Below, piece by piece: positions 7,600-16,626 of a stretch of DNA of 64,000 nt (position 1 is the first letter of the stretch; every line of letters begins with the position of its first letter). A program made the translations under genes and the position numbers. The DNA is from Solirubrobacter soli DSM 22325 (GTDB lineage Bacteria; Actinomycetota; Thermoleophilia; Solirubrobacterales; Solirubrobacteraceae), in assembly GCF_000423665.1 (NCBI RefSeq), contig NZ_KE384069.1, positions 186,001 through 250,000 on the forward strand, written 5' to 3'. The notes under the pieces are model-generated. The model did not search any database, was not told the origin of the DNA, and worked only from the letters and a program-made list of their open reading frames with translations.

Positions 7600-9588
7600 A
7601 TGAGTGTCCAGGAACGGATCCAGGACCTCGCCGACCAGATCACGGCGTTGCGCGACTCGTACTACCGCGGGTCACCCTCGGTGGCGGACGCCGAGTACGA
7701 CGCGATCGAGGACGAGCTGCGCGGGCTGATCGAGTCCAATCCAGACCTCGCGCCGGACCCGAATCCGCTCGAGCAGGTGGGCGCGCCGTCGGTGTTGCAC
7801 GCGCCGATCCGCCACTCGCGGCCGATGCTCTCGCTGGAGAAGGCGACCAAGCCGGAGCAGGTCGAGGCGTTCTTCGATCGCTTTCCCGGCCAGCCGGTGG
7901 TCGTGATGCCCAAGCTCGACGGCCTCTCGCTCGCGCTCGTCTATGAGGACGGCCGCCTCGCGCGGGCGATCACGCGCGGCGACGGGACGACCGGGGACGA
8001 CGTGACCGTCCTCGTGCGGGCGCTGGCGGACGGGGTGCCGCCGTCGATCGACGCCGGCGGTCGGGTCGAGGTGCGCGGCGAGGCGGTGATGCTGCGCTCG
8101 ACGTTCGCCGCGTACAACGAGGCGCATCCCGACAAGCCGCTGATCAACCCGCGCAACGCCGCCGCGGGGACGGTGCGGGCGAAGGACCCGGCGGCGGTGG
8201 CGGGGCGCAACCTGCAGTTCTTCGCCTTCGACCTCGACGCCTCCGAGGGCGCTCCGACCGATCTCGAGGACGGCCTGAAGACGCTCGGGTTCGCCGCCGC
8301 GGACATGCGGCACTGCGACGACGCCGCGGCCGCCATGGAGGTGATCGACAAGATCGAGGCCGAGCGCAACGAGCTCGACTACGACCTCGACGGCGCGGTT
8401 CTGCGGCTCGCGAGCCGGGACGCGTTCGCGGCCGCGGGCACCCGCTCGAACTCGCCGCGCGGAGCTCTGGCCTTCAAGTTCGCCGCCGAGGAGAAGACGA
8501 CCGTGCTCGCCGACGTCCTCTGGGACGTCGGCAAGACGGGCAAGATCGCGCCGGTCGCGCAGCTCGAGCCCGTGTTCGTGGGCGGGACCACCGTCACCCG
8601 CGCGACGCTCGCCAACCAGGAGGTGATCCGCGCGCGGGGGATCAAGATCGGCGACACCGTGCTCGTGCGCCGGGCGGGCGACGTGATCCCGTTCGTCGCG
8701 GGCGTCCTCGACGAGGCCAAGCGGACGGGCGCCGAGCGCGAGATCGTCCCGCCGTCGGAGTGCCCGTCCTGCGGGCAGCCGCTGACCGAGCAGGGCAACT
8801 CGCGCGAGCTCTTCTGCACGAACGTGGCCTGCCCCGCGCAGACGGTGCGGCGGCTGATCCACTGGGCCTCGCGCGCGGCGGCGGACATCGAGGCGGTCGG
8901 GCCGGTGTGGATCGAACGCCTCGCCGAGGCGGGCGATCTGGAGCGCCCATCCGACTTCTACGGCCTGACGAAGGAGCGGCTGCTCGAGTTCGAGCGGATC
9001 GGCGAGGTCAGCGCGGAGCGGATGGTCGAGTCGATCGACGCGTCGCGCGATGTCGGCCTGCGCCGCGCGCTGATCGGCCTGGCGATCCCGATGGCCTCCG
9101 AGGGCACGGCCGCGCGGTTGTGCCGCTCGGGGTTCGGCTCGCTCGAGGAGGTCGCCGACGCGGGCGAGGAGAAGCTCGTCGCGGTCGAGGACATCGGCCC
9201 GAAGGTCGCCGCCTCGCTGACCGAGCACCTGACCCGGCTGCGGCCCGAGCTGGAGCGTCTGCGCGAGCGCGGCGTGTCGTTGGACGTGCGCGAGGAGGAC
9301 CTCCCGCCCGTGGTCGCCTCCGACGCGCCCCTGGCCGGCAAGACCGTCGTCATCACCGGCTCGATCAGCGATCCCCGCTCGGGCGAGAAGGTCCCGCGTC
9401 CCGCGTTCCAGCGGCTGTGCGAGCGGGCGGGCGCGACCACCGCGTCCTCGGTCAGCGCCAGCACCGACATGCTGATCACCGGCGCCGACGTGGGCGCGGC
9501 CAAGATCACCAAGGCGGAGAAGCTCGAGGTCGAAGTGGTCGACCAGGGCGTGATCTGGGAGCAGCTGATCGCGGCGGGGGTGGCCTGA
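7600..9588 (+). CDS. ligA: NAD-dependent DNA ligase LigA
   Basis: LigA seals nicks during replication and repair using NAD+. At 662 residues it is near the usual 670-700. It has the N-terminal Ia domain, the adenylation motif KLDG with active-site K105, and TRGDGTTGDDVT. A four-cysteine zinc finger (CPSCGQ and CTNVACP, about 388-412) follows, then the helix-hairpin-helix domain (VEDIGPKVAASL) and a C-terminal BRCT domain starting near LAGKTVVITGSI. The start ATG is preceded by GGAGGTGG, which belongs to the dispersed leader element. All catalytic landmarks are present, so it should be functional and essential. Confidence 0.97.
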   Translation: MSVQERIQDLADQITALRDSYYRGSPSVADAEYDAIEDELRGLIESNPDLAPDPNPLEQVGAPSVLHAPIRHSRPMLSLEKATKPEQVEAFFDRFPGQPVVVMPKLDGLSLALVYEDGRLARAITRGDGTTGDDVTVLVRALADGVPPSIDAGGRVEVRGEAVMLRSTFAAYNEAHPDKPLINPRNAAAGTVRAKDPAAVAGRNLQFFAFDLDASEGAPTDLEDGLKTLGFAAADMRHCDDAAAAMEVIDKIEAERNELDYDLDGAVLRLASRDAFAAAGTRSNSPRGALAFKFAAEEKTTVLADVLWDVGKTGKIAPVAQLEPVFVGGTTVTRATLANQEVIRARGIKIGDTVLVRRAGDVIPFVAGVLDEAKRTGAEREIVPPSECPSCGQPLTEQGNSRELFCTNVACPAQTVRRLIHWASRAAADIEAVGPVWIERLAEAGDLERPSDFYGLTKERLLEFERIGEVSAERMVESIDASRDVGLRRALIGLAIPMASEGTAARLCRSGFGSLEEVADAGEEKLVAVEDIGPKVAASLTEHLTRLRPELERLRERGVSLDVREEDLPPVVASDAPLAGKTVVITGSISDPRSGEKVPRPAFQRLCERAGATTASSVSASTDMLITGADVGAAKITKAEKLEVEVVDQGVIWEQLIAAGVA

Positions 9589-9606
9589 GCGCAGTAGTGT
9601 CGGGCG

Positions 9607-11238
9607 ATGTCGGCCATCGCCGTGGTGCATCGCTTCGCCGCGCCGGCGCGACGCCCGGCGTTCTGGGGAGCGATCTGGGGAGCGGTCGTCGCCGCGGAGC
9701 TGATCGCGCTGGCGTCGATCGTGTTCGCCGACGAGCAGGTTCCGGGCTACCGCGCGGTGTTCCGCCTCTCCGGCGGCGTGTTCGCGGCGTGCGGGCTGAT
9801 CGGCTGGCGGCGACGCCCGGACAGCCACGTCGGTCCGCTGATGGTCGCGACGGGGTTCGGGCTGCTCGTCGAGCCGGTGTTCTCGCAGATCGAGAACCCC
9901 ACGCTGCGACTGGTCGGCGACCTGCTCGAGGACGCGTGGGCGATCCCGATCATCGCGCTGCTGCTGACGTTCCTGAGTGGCGGGCGGATCGACGGCACGC
10001 CGGAGCGCGTCGTGCTCGGCGTGATCGTCCTGCAGACGGTCGCCGAGGTGCTGCGGCACCTGTTCCTCGTGCGCGAGGGCAACGTGCTGCTCGTGCACGC
10101 CGACGCGGACCTCGCCCGCGTGTTCGAGGCGCTCTTCTACCTGTGCACGGTGATCGCGGCCCTCGGCACCGCGGTGGTCATCGGCGTGCGCTTCAAACAG
10201 GCGTCGCCGCCGAGGCGGCGCGCGATGGCGCCGAGCGTCGCCGGGATCGCGTGCCTGCTGTGCTTCGCCGTCGCCAACTCGGCGGACGCGAAGGCGCTCG
10301 CGTGGTTGGCGGTCCTGTCGCTCCTGCTGATCCCCGCCGCGTTCCTCGCCGGCCTCCTGCGCTCGCGCCTGGCGCGCGGCGGCGTCGCCGACCTGTTCGG
10401 CGAGATCCGGACGCTGCGCGGCGACGAGCTGCAGGCCCGCCTGGCGCGCGCGGCGGGGGATCCGAGCCTCGTGCTGGTGCACGGCGAACCCCCGGCGGTC
10501 GCACCGGGCCGCGCGGTCGCGCCGCTGGAAGGCGGTGCGCTCGTCTATGACAGCGCGCTCGACGAGGACCCGGGGCTCGTCGAGGTCCTGGCGGCCGCCG
10601 CGTCGCTGGCGCTCGAACGCGATCACTCGCGCGCGACACAGCAACGGCTCGTGGCCGCGGGCGACGCCGAGCGGCGCCGGCTCGAGCGCGACCTGCACGA
10701 CGGCGCGCAGCAGCGGCTGGTCGCCGTGGCGATGCAGCTCCGGATGATCCAGGCCGACATCCGCCGCGACCCCGCGGCGGCCGAGGCGCGGGTCGTGTCC
10801 GCGAGCGGCGAGCTCGCCAGCTCGCTGGAGGAGCTGCGGGCGCTGGCCCGCGGCATCCACCCCGCGGTGCTCGAGCATGGGCTCGACGCGGCCCTGATGT
10901 CGCTGGCCACGCGCTCCGCCGTGCCGACCGCGGTGTCGTGCGACGAGCTCGACCTGCCGCGCGACATCGAGCTCGCCCTGTATTTCGTGGCGTGCGAGGG
11001 ATTGGCGAACGTGGCCAAGTACGCGCAGGCGCGGACCGCTTCGGTCCACGTGATCCGCATCGACGGCGGCGTCGCGATCGAGGTCGCCGACGACGGCATC
11101 GGCGGCGCCGCGCCGTCGCCCGGCTCCGGGCTGCACGGGCTGCGCGACCGCGTCGAGGCCTTCGGCGGCCACCTGCGCGTGACCAGCCCGCCGGGCGCCG
11201 GAACGGTCATCGGGGCGGAGCTGCCATGCGGGTCGTGA
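9607..11238 (+). CDS. NarL-type membrane sensor histidine kinase
   Basis: The 543-residue kinase has about five to six hydrophobic segments in residues 15-260. A HisKA_3 dimerisation domain follows with RDLHDGAQQRL, the phospho-acceptor being H364. The C-terminal HATPase domain shows EGLANVAKYA (N-box variant), VADDGIGGA (G1) and GSGLHGLRDRV (G2). These kinases pair with NarL/FixJ response regulators, and the next gene is one, overlapping it by 13 bp. The signal is unknown; the N-terminal part is an unrecognised membrane domain. It follows ligA by 18 bp and could be co-transcribed. Confidence 0.93.
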   Translation: MSAIAVVHRFAAPARRPAFWGAIWGAVVAAELIALASIVFADEQVPGYRAVFRLSGGVFAACGLIGWRRRPDSHVGPLMVATGFGLLVEPVFSQIENPTLRLVGDLLEDAWAIPIIALLLTFLSGGRIDGTPERVVLGVIVLQTVAEVLRHLFLVREGNVLLVHADADLARVFEALFYLCTVIAALGTAVVIGVRFKQASPPRRRAMAPSVAGIACLLCFAVANSADAKALAWLAVLSLLLIPAAFLAGLLRSRLARGGVADLFGEIRTLRGDELQARLARAAGDPSLVLVHGEPPAVAPGRAVAPLEGGALVYDSALDEDPGLVEVLAAAASLALERDHSRATQQRLVAAGDAERRRLERDLHDGAQQRLVAVAMQLRMIQADIRRDPAAAEARVVSASGELASSLEELRALARGIHPAVLEHGLDAALMSLATRSAVPTAVSCDELDLPRDIELALYFVACEGLANVAKYAQARTASVHVIRIDGGVAIEVADDGIGGAAPSPGSGLHGLRDRVEAFGGHLRVTSPPGAGTVIGAELPCGS

Positions 11239-11879
11239 TCGCCGACGACAACCTGCTGATGCGCGAGGGCATCGCCGCCCTCGTGCGTCGCGCCGGGATC
11301 GAGGTCGTGGGGGAGGCCGGCGACGCGCAAGCGCTTCTGCAGGTCGTGGACGAGCGGCGGCCGGAAGTCGCGATCGTCGACGTCCGCATGCCGCCGACGC
11401 ACACCGACGAAGGCCTCCAGGCGGGACACGCGATCCGCGCCGCGCATCCCTCGATCGGCATCGTGATCCTCTCGCAGACCGTCGAAGCGGGCACGGCGCT
11501 GCGGCTCCTCGCCGAGCGCCCCGAACGGCTCGGCTACCTGCTCAAGGACCGCGTCACCGACTTCGACGAGTTCGGGCGGACGCTCCGCCACGTCGCGGCC
11601 GGTGGCTGCGCGCTCGACCCGCAGGTCGTCGACCAGCTGCTGGCGGCGCCGCTCGACGGCGGGCGGCTGGCGACGCTGTCGGCGCGCGAGCGCGAAGTGC
11701 TCGAGCTGGTCGCCGAGGGGCGGTCCAACAAGGGCGCCGGCGAGCGGCTGGGCGTGACCGAGCGCGCCGTCCGCAAGCACGTCACGGCGATCTTCGAGAA
11801 GCTCGGGCTCCCCGCCGACGCCGACGACAACCGCCGGATCCTCGCCGTGCTGGCGTTCCTGAGACCGGATGCGCCCTAG
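11226..11879 (+). CDS. NarL/FixJ-family response regulator
   Basis: The ATG at 11226 begins MRVVIADDNLLMREG, the classic receiver start; the open frame upstream lies inside the kinase gene and is rejected. The 217-residue protein has acidic residues D7/D8, phospho-acceptor D52 (AIVDVRMPP) and the conserved lysine in YLLKDRV. A LuxR-type helix-turn-helix follows (LSAREREVLELVAEGRSNKG, then TERAVRKHV). It is the cognate partner of the upstream kinase (13-bp overlap). One oddity is SNKGAGERLGV, where the family usually has SNxxIAxxL; the change may weaken or alter DNA contacts. Confidence 0.93.
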   Translation: MRVVIADDNLLMREGIAALVRRAGIEVVGEAGDAQALLQVVDERRPEVAIVDVRMPPTHTDEGLQAGHAIRAAHPSIGIVILSQTVEAGTALRLLAERPERLGYLLKDRVTDFDEFGRTLRHVAAGGCALDPQVVDQLLAAPLDGGRLATLSAREREVLELVAEGRSNKGAGERLGVTERAVRKHVTAIFEKLGLPADADDNRRILAVLAFLRPDAP

Positions 11880-11942
11880 GCGCGTGGCGCTTTAGGCACC
11901 CCGCGACGCCAGCAGACTCCCTAGCCGGGGCGCTCCGTCCCC

Positions 11943-12175
11943 ATCGGCTTCAGCTTCCAGTTCTTCAACCTGCCCCCGATGCTACGGCGGCCGAGAACGT
12001 CGTGCTGTCGCTCAAGCTCGCGGGGGGTCGAGCCGGATCAGGCGTGGCTCGACCAGGTGGTCGAGAGCGTCGGCCTGACCGCGCGCCTCAAGCACCGCCC
12101 GGCGACATCGTCCGCGACCTCGGCCCGTCCTCCGCCCACGAGATCCTGGCGACGCTCGAGGAGGTGTCGGGATGA
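11943..12175 (+). pseudogene. Decayed ABC transporter ATPase (LolD/MacB type) remnant
   Basis: Three fragments of a LolD-like ATPase can be read in different frames. IGFSFQFFNLPPML (from 11943) matches the Q-loop region. A shifted frame gives AAENVVLSLKLAG. EPDQAWLDQVVESVGLTARL and KHRPA come next, in the first frame again, followed by the C-terminal tail DIVRDLGPSSAHEILATLEE. Walker A, the signature motif, Walker B and the H-loop are all missing, so the gene cannot encode an ATPase. Its TGA (12173-12175) still overlaps the ATG of the permease, the normal operon junction. The 63 bp before it (11880-11942) hold nothing recognisable. Confidence 0.8.
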
Positions 12176-14706
12176 TCGCCGTCGCCCTCAAGGGCCTCGC
12201 GGGCCGCAAGGTCCGCGCCGTCCTCACAGCGCTGGCCATCGTCATCGGCATCTCGATGGTCAGCGGCACCTACATCCTCACCGACACGATGCAGAAGTCC
12301 TTCGACGGACTCTTCACCGCCACCTACGACAAGACCGACGCCGTCATCTCGACCAAGGAGGTCGTCAAGGGCGCGACGTCCGGCACCGCGCCCATCCCGG
12401 CCGGCCTGCTGGCCGAGGTCCAGGCGCTGCCCCAGGTCCAAGCGGCCGGGGGCGCCGTCTCGCCCGACGAGGCCAACGCGGCCGACATCCTCGGGAGCGA
12501 CGGAAAGCCCGTTGCTCGCGAGAGCGTCGGCGGCAGCTACGACGCCACGCACGGCCAGTTCAGCCCGCTCAAGCTCAAGTCCGGCAAGTGGCCCACCGGG
12601 TCGGGACAGGTCGCCATCGACGCCGGCACCTTCTCCAAGCAGCACTTCAAGCTCGGCCAGCCGGTCAAGATCTCGACCGCCGGCACCAAGCACGCGTTCA
12701 CGCTGACCGGGACCGTCTCCTACGGCGACGTCGACTCGCTCGGCTTCGCCAGCATCGCCGCGTGGGACCTCAAGACGGCGCAGACGCTGCTCCACCGCGA
12801 AGGCGGCTTCGACCAGATCTCGATCTCGGCCAAGAAGGGCGTGTCGTCCACCGAGCTCGTCCGCGCGGTCCAGCCGCTCGTCACCAGCGGACTGCAGGTC
12901 AAGGACAGCGCCAAGCAGGCCGCCGACGACGCCGCCGAGCTCAACAGCTCGATGTCGATCCTGAAGTACTTCCTGCTCGGCTTCGGCGGGATCTCGCTGC
13001 TCGTCGGCGCATTCGTGATCTTCAACACGCTCTCGATCACGGTCGCCCAGCGGACGCGGGAGTTCGCCACGCTGCGCACGCTCGGCGGCTCGCGCAAGCA
13101 GGTCATGCGCACCGTCGTGCTCGAGGGCGCCGTGATCGGCCTGCTCGCCTCCGTGCTCGGGCTGTTGGCGGGCATCGGCCTCGCCAAGGGCATCGTCGCG
13201 CTGTTCAGCGCCATGGGCGTCGACCTGCCCGCCGCGTCCACCGTCATCGCCCCGCGCACGATCATCGTCTCGATCGTCGTCGGCACGCTCGTCACGCTGA
13301 TCGCCAGCATCCTGCCGGCGCGCCGCGCGACCCGCGTCCCGCCGATCGCCGCGGTCCGCGAAGGGGCGACCCTGCCGCCTTCGCGCTTCGCCGCGCACTC
13401 GTTCAAGACCGGCCTCGGCGTCGTCGCCGCCTCGGTGGCCGCGTTGCTGGCCGGCATGTTCGCGGGCGGGCTCAGCACGCCGTTGCTCGTCGCGCTGCTC
13501 GTCGGCGGGGTGTTCGGCGCGTTCGCCGGGATGGCGCTGCTCGCTCCGCACTTGGTCGGGCCGCTGGCGCGCTTCGTCGGCCTGCCGGCGCGTGCCGCCG
13601 GCGGCGTCGCGGGTGAGCTGGCCGGGGCCAACGCCGTCCGCAACCCCGGGCGCACCGCGTCCACGGCCGCGGCGCTGATGATCGGGCTCACGCTCGTCAC
13701 GGTCGTCGCGGTGCTCGGCTCCAGCCTCTCGAAGGCGAACACGTCCGCCATCGAGGACGAGGTCCACGCGGCCTACGTCATCGACGGCAAGGACGGCATG
13801 CCCTTCCGTGCCGCGGGTGGCGACGACCTCGCCCACGTCGCCGGCGTCAAGCAGGCCTCGCAGGTCCGTTCGGCCACCGTCCTCGTCGACGGCAAGGAGC
13901 GCAAGATCACCGGCGTCGACCCGGCCACGATCGCCCACTTCTTCGACTTCCGCTGGGTCAAGGGCTCCGAGGGCTCGCTGGCCGAGCTCGGGACCGACGG
14001 CGCGATCGTCACCAGCGAGTACGCCTCCGAGCACCGGCTCGCGATCGGCCGCACGTTCACCATCACGATGCCGTCGGGGACGAAGCGCACGCTCGTCGTC
14101 CGCGGCCTGCACAAGCCGAAGACCCAGCTGCTGAGCGACATCAGCATGAGCCGGAAGGGCTTCGACGCCGTGTCCGGCGACGCGCCGAAGAACGCGCTCA
14201 CGTTCATCGACGCCGACCGCGGGGCCGGCAAGGCGATCGAGGCGAAGGCCGCCGGCTTCGGCGACGCCACGTTCCACGCGGGTGGCGCCTACGCCAAGGA
14301 CTCGGGCAAGGGAATGGCGCAGATGCTGGCCATGCTCTACGTGCTGCTCGGCTTCTCGGTGATCGTCAGCCTGTTCGGGATGGTCAACACCCTCGTGCTC
14401 TCGGTCTTCGAGCGCACCCGGGAGATCGGCATGCTGCGCACGATCGGCATGACCCGCCGCCAGACGCGGCGCATGATCCAGCACGAGAGCATCATCACCG
14501 CGCTGATCGGCGCCGCGCTGGGCCTCGGGCTCGGCACCGCGCTCGCCTCGCTGGTGATGGCGAAGTGGCACATGCCGATCGCGGTCCCGGTCACCACGCT
14601 GTTCGGCTTCACGACGATCGCCGTCATCGCGGGCATCGGCGCCGCCGTCGTCCCGGCTCGCCGGGCCGCGAAGCTCGATGTGTTGAAGGCGCTGCAGTAC
14701 GAGTAA
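12172..14706 (+). CDS. ABC transporter permease, MacB/FtsX family
   Basis: The 844-residue permease has an N-terminal membrane helix (residues 10-35) and a periplasmic-type MacB core domain. An FtsX domain of three helices (about 260-400) includes RTREFATLRTLGGSRKQVMR. A second extracytoplasmic domain follows, then a second FtsX domain (about 715-840) with RTREIGMLRTIGMTRRQTRR. This two-FtsX layout is common for actinobacterial lipoprotein or efflux permeases that work with a LolD-like ATPase. Here the ATPase gene directly upstream is destroyed, so the permease must use an ATPase encoded elsewhere or be non-functional. The permease frame itself is intact. Confidence 0.92.
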   Translation: MIAVALKGLAGRKVRAVLTALAIVIGISMVSGTYILTDTMQKSFDGLFTATYDKTDAVISTKEVVKGATSGTAPIPAGLLAEVQALPQVQAAGGAVSPDEANAADILGSDGKPVARESVGGSYDATHGQFSPLKLKSGKWPTGSGQVAIDAGTFSKQHFKLGQPVKISTAGTKHAFTLTGTVSYGDVDSLGFASIAAWDLKTAQTLLHREGGFDQISISAKKGVSSTELVRAVQPLVTSGLQVKDSAKQAADDAAELNSSMSILKYFLLGFGGISLLVGAFVIFNTLSITVAQRTREFATLRTLGGSRKQVMRTVVLEGAVIGLLASVLGLLAGIGLAKGIVALFSAMGVDLPAASTVIAPRTIIVSIVVGTLVTLIASILPARRATRVPPIAAVREGATLPPSRFAAHSFKTGLGVVAASVAALLAGMFAGGLSTPLLVALLVGGVFGAFAGMALLAPHLVGPLARFVGLPARAAGGVAGELAGANAVRNPGRTASTAAALMIGLTLVTVVAVLGSSLSKANTSAIEDEVHAAYVIDGKDGMPFRAAGGDDLAHVAGVKQASQVRSATVLVDGKERKITGVDPATIAHFFDFRWVKGSEGSLAELGTDGAIVTSEYASEHRLAIGRTFTITMPSGTKRTLVVRGLHKPKTQLLSDISMSRKGFDAVSGDAPKNALTFIDADRGAGKAIEAKAAGFGDATFHAGGAYAKDSGKGMAQMLAMLYVLLGFSVIVSLFGMVNTLVLSVFERTREIGMLRTIGMTRRQTRRMIQHESIITALIGAALGLGLGTALASLVMAKWHMPIAVPVTTLFGFTTIAVIAGIGAAVVPARRAAKLDVLKALQYE

Positions 14707-14719
14707 CCGGCTCGTGAAA

Positions 14720-14760
14720 AGTGCCCGCTCGGCCGTTACACGCACGGCTGAGCGGGCACT
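14720..14760 (+). terminator. Strong hairpin terminator after the permease gene
   Basis: A 17-bp stem (AGTGCCCGCTCGGCCGT with ACGGCTGAGCGGGCACT, one mismatch) closes a 7-base loop 13 bp after the permease stop. No long T-run follows, as is usual in very GC-rich genomes. It separates the permease from the repeat-protein gene. The 54 bp between it and the next ATG hold a GGGAGG ribosome-binding site and no other clear signal. Confidence 0.75.
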
Positions 14761-14814
14761 CAATGGTGTGAGGCGCCGCGTGCAGGGGTGCAGCGGCCCG
14801 AGACGGGAGGTTGT

Positions 14815-16551
14815 ATGAAGTCCATTCAGCGCGGCCCGACGCGCGACGAGCTCGACGCTCGTGTGCGCGATCTGCGGCTGCAGGCCTGGCGACGCCGCTC
14901 GGTGGCGGCGATCGTCAGCGCGGCACTCGCCGCATCCACGGCGACCCCGGCGGTGAGCCTCGCCGAGCCGGGCGGCTGGGACGGCGGCGCGCCGTCCGCG
15001 AGCTCGTCGGACACGGGCGGCGGCGGCATCGGGAGTGACGCCGGCGCCACCGGCGACGGCGGCTACTCGGGCGAGACCTCGGGCTACGGCAGCTCGACGA
15101 GCAGCTCGATCGGCTCGTCCGACGGCGGCATCTCGTCGCCCAGCGACGCCGCGGACGCGGCGGGCCCGAGCACGTCCTCGTCGGATGGCGGCGGCATCGG
15201 CAGCGACCACGCCGCGTCGGCGACCTCAGGCGAGACATCCGGGTACGGCAGCTCGACGGACAGCTCGATCGGCTCGTCCGACTCCTCGGGCGGCGGCATC
15301 TCGTCGCCGAGCGACGCGGCGGACGCGGCGCCCGCCGCGAGCGAGACCCAGACCGGCGGGCTCGACCCGGACTCGCGCGACTCGGTGCCCGACGTGGCAC
15401 CCCCGGCGGACGCGGACACGTCGATGCCCGCGACGACCGCGATGGGCGACGCGACCGGCTTCACGCAGGACGAGACCGCGCCGGCCGAGCCGCAGACGGG
15501 CGGGCTCGACCCCGATTCGCGGGACTCGGTGCCCGACGTCGCGCCCGCGCCGGCCGCGGACACGTCGATGCCCGCGACGACCGCGATGGGCGACGCGACG
15601 GGCTTCACGCAGGACGAGACCACGCCGGCCGAGCCGGCCGAGCCGCAGACGGGCGGGCTCGACCCGGACTCGCGGGACTCGGTGCCCGACGTCGCGCCCG
15701 CACCGGACGCGGACACGTCGATGCCCGCGACGACCGCGCTGGGCGACTCGACCGGCTTCACGCAGGACGAGACCACGCCGGCCGAGCCGCAGACGGGCGG
15801 GCTCGACCCCGATTCGGGCGACTCGGTGCCCGACGTCGCGCCCGCGCCGGCCGCCGACACGTCGATGCCCGCGACGACCGCGATGGGCGACGCGACCGGT
15901 TTCACGCAGGACGACGTCGCGCAGGCGCCCACGACGACGGACACGACGCCGGCCGATCCCGGCTCGCTGCCCGCGACGACGCCGATGGGCGACGCCACCG
16001 GCTTCACGCAGGACGACGTCGCGCAGCCCGAGCCGGTGGCGCAGCAGCCGGCGCCCACCGCGCCGGACGCCACGCCCAGCGGGTGGCAGGCGAGCGTCAC
16101 GGCCACGTGGGGGCTCGGGGGCACGGTCGCTGTCGCCCACGACGACGAGTACACGTCGATCACGGTCGGTCCGGCCGAGGGGACCGGATTCTTCGGCTCC
16201 GTCGGCCAGGCCAACGCGGCGCACCAGACGACTCCTGGCATGAGCGTGAAGGGCGGGCTCGGGTTCGTCAGCGGCGAGCTCAGCGTCGACCAGACCGCCA
16301 TCACCGGCAAGGCCAACCTGAACATGCCGGTCAACCCCGGCATCAACCAGACGGTGGCGTCGTACACGGGGAAGATCAATCAGGACCTCTCCGTCACGGG
16401 CTACAAGACCGAGGGCATGAGCTACGGGATGCAGGTCGGCCTGGCGACGACGCAGACGGTCACGATCGCGATCCCGAACTCGGCGTTCGAGACCGTGGCG
16501 AACTGGCTCGGCATCGGCCGACCGGCCCCGAACACCAGCGGCGGCTGGTAG
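14815..16551 (+). CDS. Secreted Ser/Gly/Asp/Thr-rich tandem-repeat protein
   Basis: ATG 14815 is preferred over an upstream in-frame start because GGGAGG lies just before it. The 578-residue product has a basic N-terminus and a long signal peptide (AAIVSAALAASTATPAVSLA, ending near residue 54). Two Ser/Gly-rich units (GETSGYGSST, ISSPSDAADAA) come next. About 4.5 copies of a 48-51-residue acidic repeat follow (QTGGLDPDSRDSVPDVAP, then TSMPATTAMGDATGFTQD; residues 179-407). A beta-rich C-terminal domain (about 424-578) has no recognised family. A surface or matrix role is likely. The function is unknown. Confidence 0.8.
   Translation: MKSIQRGPTRDELDARVRDLRLQAWRRRSVAAIVSAALAASTATPAVSLAEPGGWDGGAPSASSSDTGGGGIGSDAGATGDGGYSGETSGYGSSTSSSIGSSDGGISSPSDAADAAGPSTSSSDGGGIGSDHAASATSGETSGYGSSTDSSIGSSDSSGGGISSPSDAADAAPAASETQTGGLDPDSRDSVPDVAPPADADTSMPATTAMGDATGFTQDETAPAEPQTGGLDPDSRDSVPDVAPAPAADTSMPATTAMGDATGFTQDETTPAEPAEPQTGGLDPDSRDSVPDVAPAPDADTSMPATTALGDSTGFTQDETTPAEPQTGGLDPDSGDSVPDVAPAPAADTSMPATTAMGDATGFTQDDVAQAPTTTDTTPADPGSLPATTPMGDATGFTQDDVAQPEPVAQQPAPTAPDATPSGWQASVTATWGLGGTVAVAHDDEYTSITVGPAEGTGFFGSVGQANAAHQTTPGMSVKGGLGFVSGELSVDQTAITGKANLNMPVNPGINQTVASYTGKINQDLSVTGYKTEGMSYGMQVGLATTQTVTIAIPNSAFETVANWLGIGRPAPNTSGGW
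15349..16035 (+). repeat. Coding tandem repeat, units of 144-153 bp
   Basis: Units begin at 15349 (144 bp), 15493 (153 bp), 15646 (144 bp) and 15790, with a partial last unit from about 15961. Each starts with codons for QTGGLDPDS. The 153-bp unit has an extra copy of a 9-bp PAEP-coding segment. Units are nearly identical in DNA as well as protein, so copy number is likely to vary by recombination or slippage between strains. Confidence 0.9.
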
Positions 16552-16568
16552 TTCCGTTTCCGGAACCA

Positions 16569-16598
16569 CGCCCGGCGGGGTGTCTCCCTCGCCGGGCG
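16569..16598 (+). terminator. Hairpin terminator after the repeat-protein gene
   Basis: A perfect 9-bp stem (CGCCCGGCG with CGCCGGGCG) surrounds a 12-base loop. It is preceded by a smaller hairpin (GTTCCG-TTTC-CGGAAC, 16551-16566) that begins on the last base of the stop codon. Together they fill the gap before the esterase gene at 16627. Confidence 0.6.
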
Positions 16599-16626
16599 CG
16601 GCGCCGACCACGACGCTGCGAGGACC

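Noticed and set aside
7672..11172. 1166-codon open frame on the minus strand opposite ligA and the histidine kinase gene
   Set aside because: It is antisense to two genes with clear catalytic motifs, has arginine/histidine/aspartate-rich nonsense composition and no ribosome-binding site. Long antisense frames are normal in DNA this GC-rich.
12088..15210. 1040-codon open frame on the minus strand opposite the MacB/FtsX permease gene
   Set aside because: Antisense to an intact permease with recognisable FtsX domains; no family similarity in the translation.
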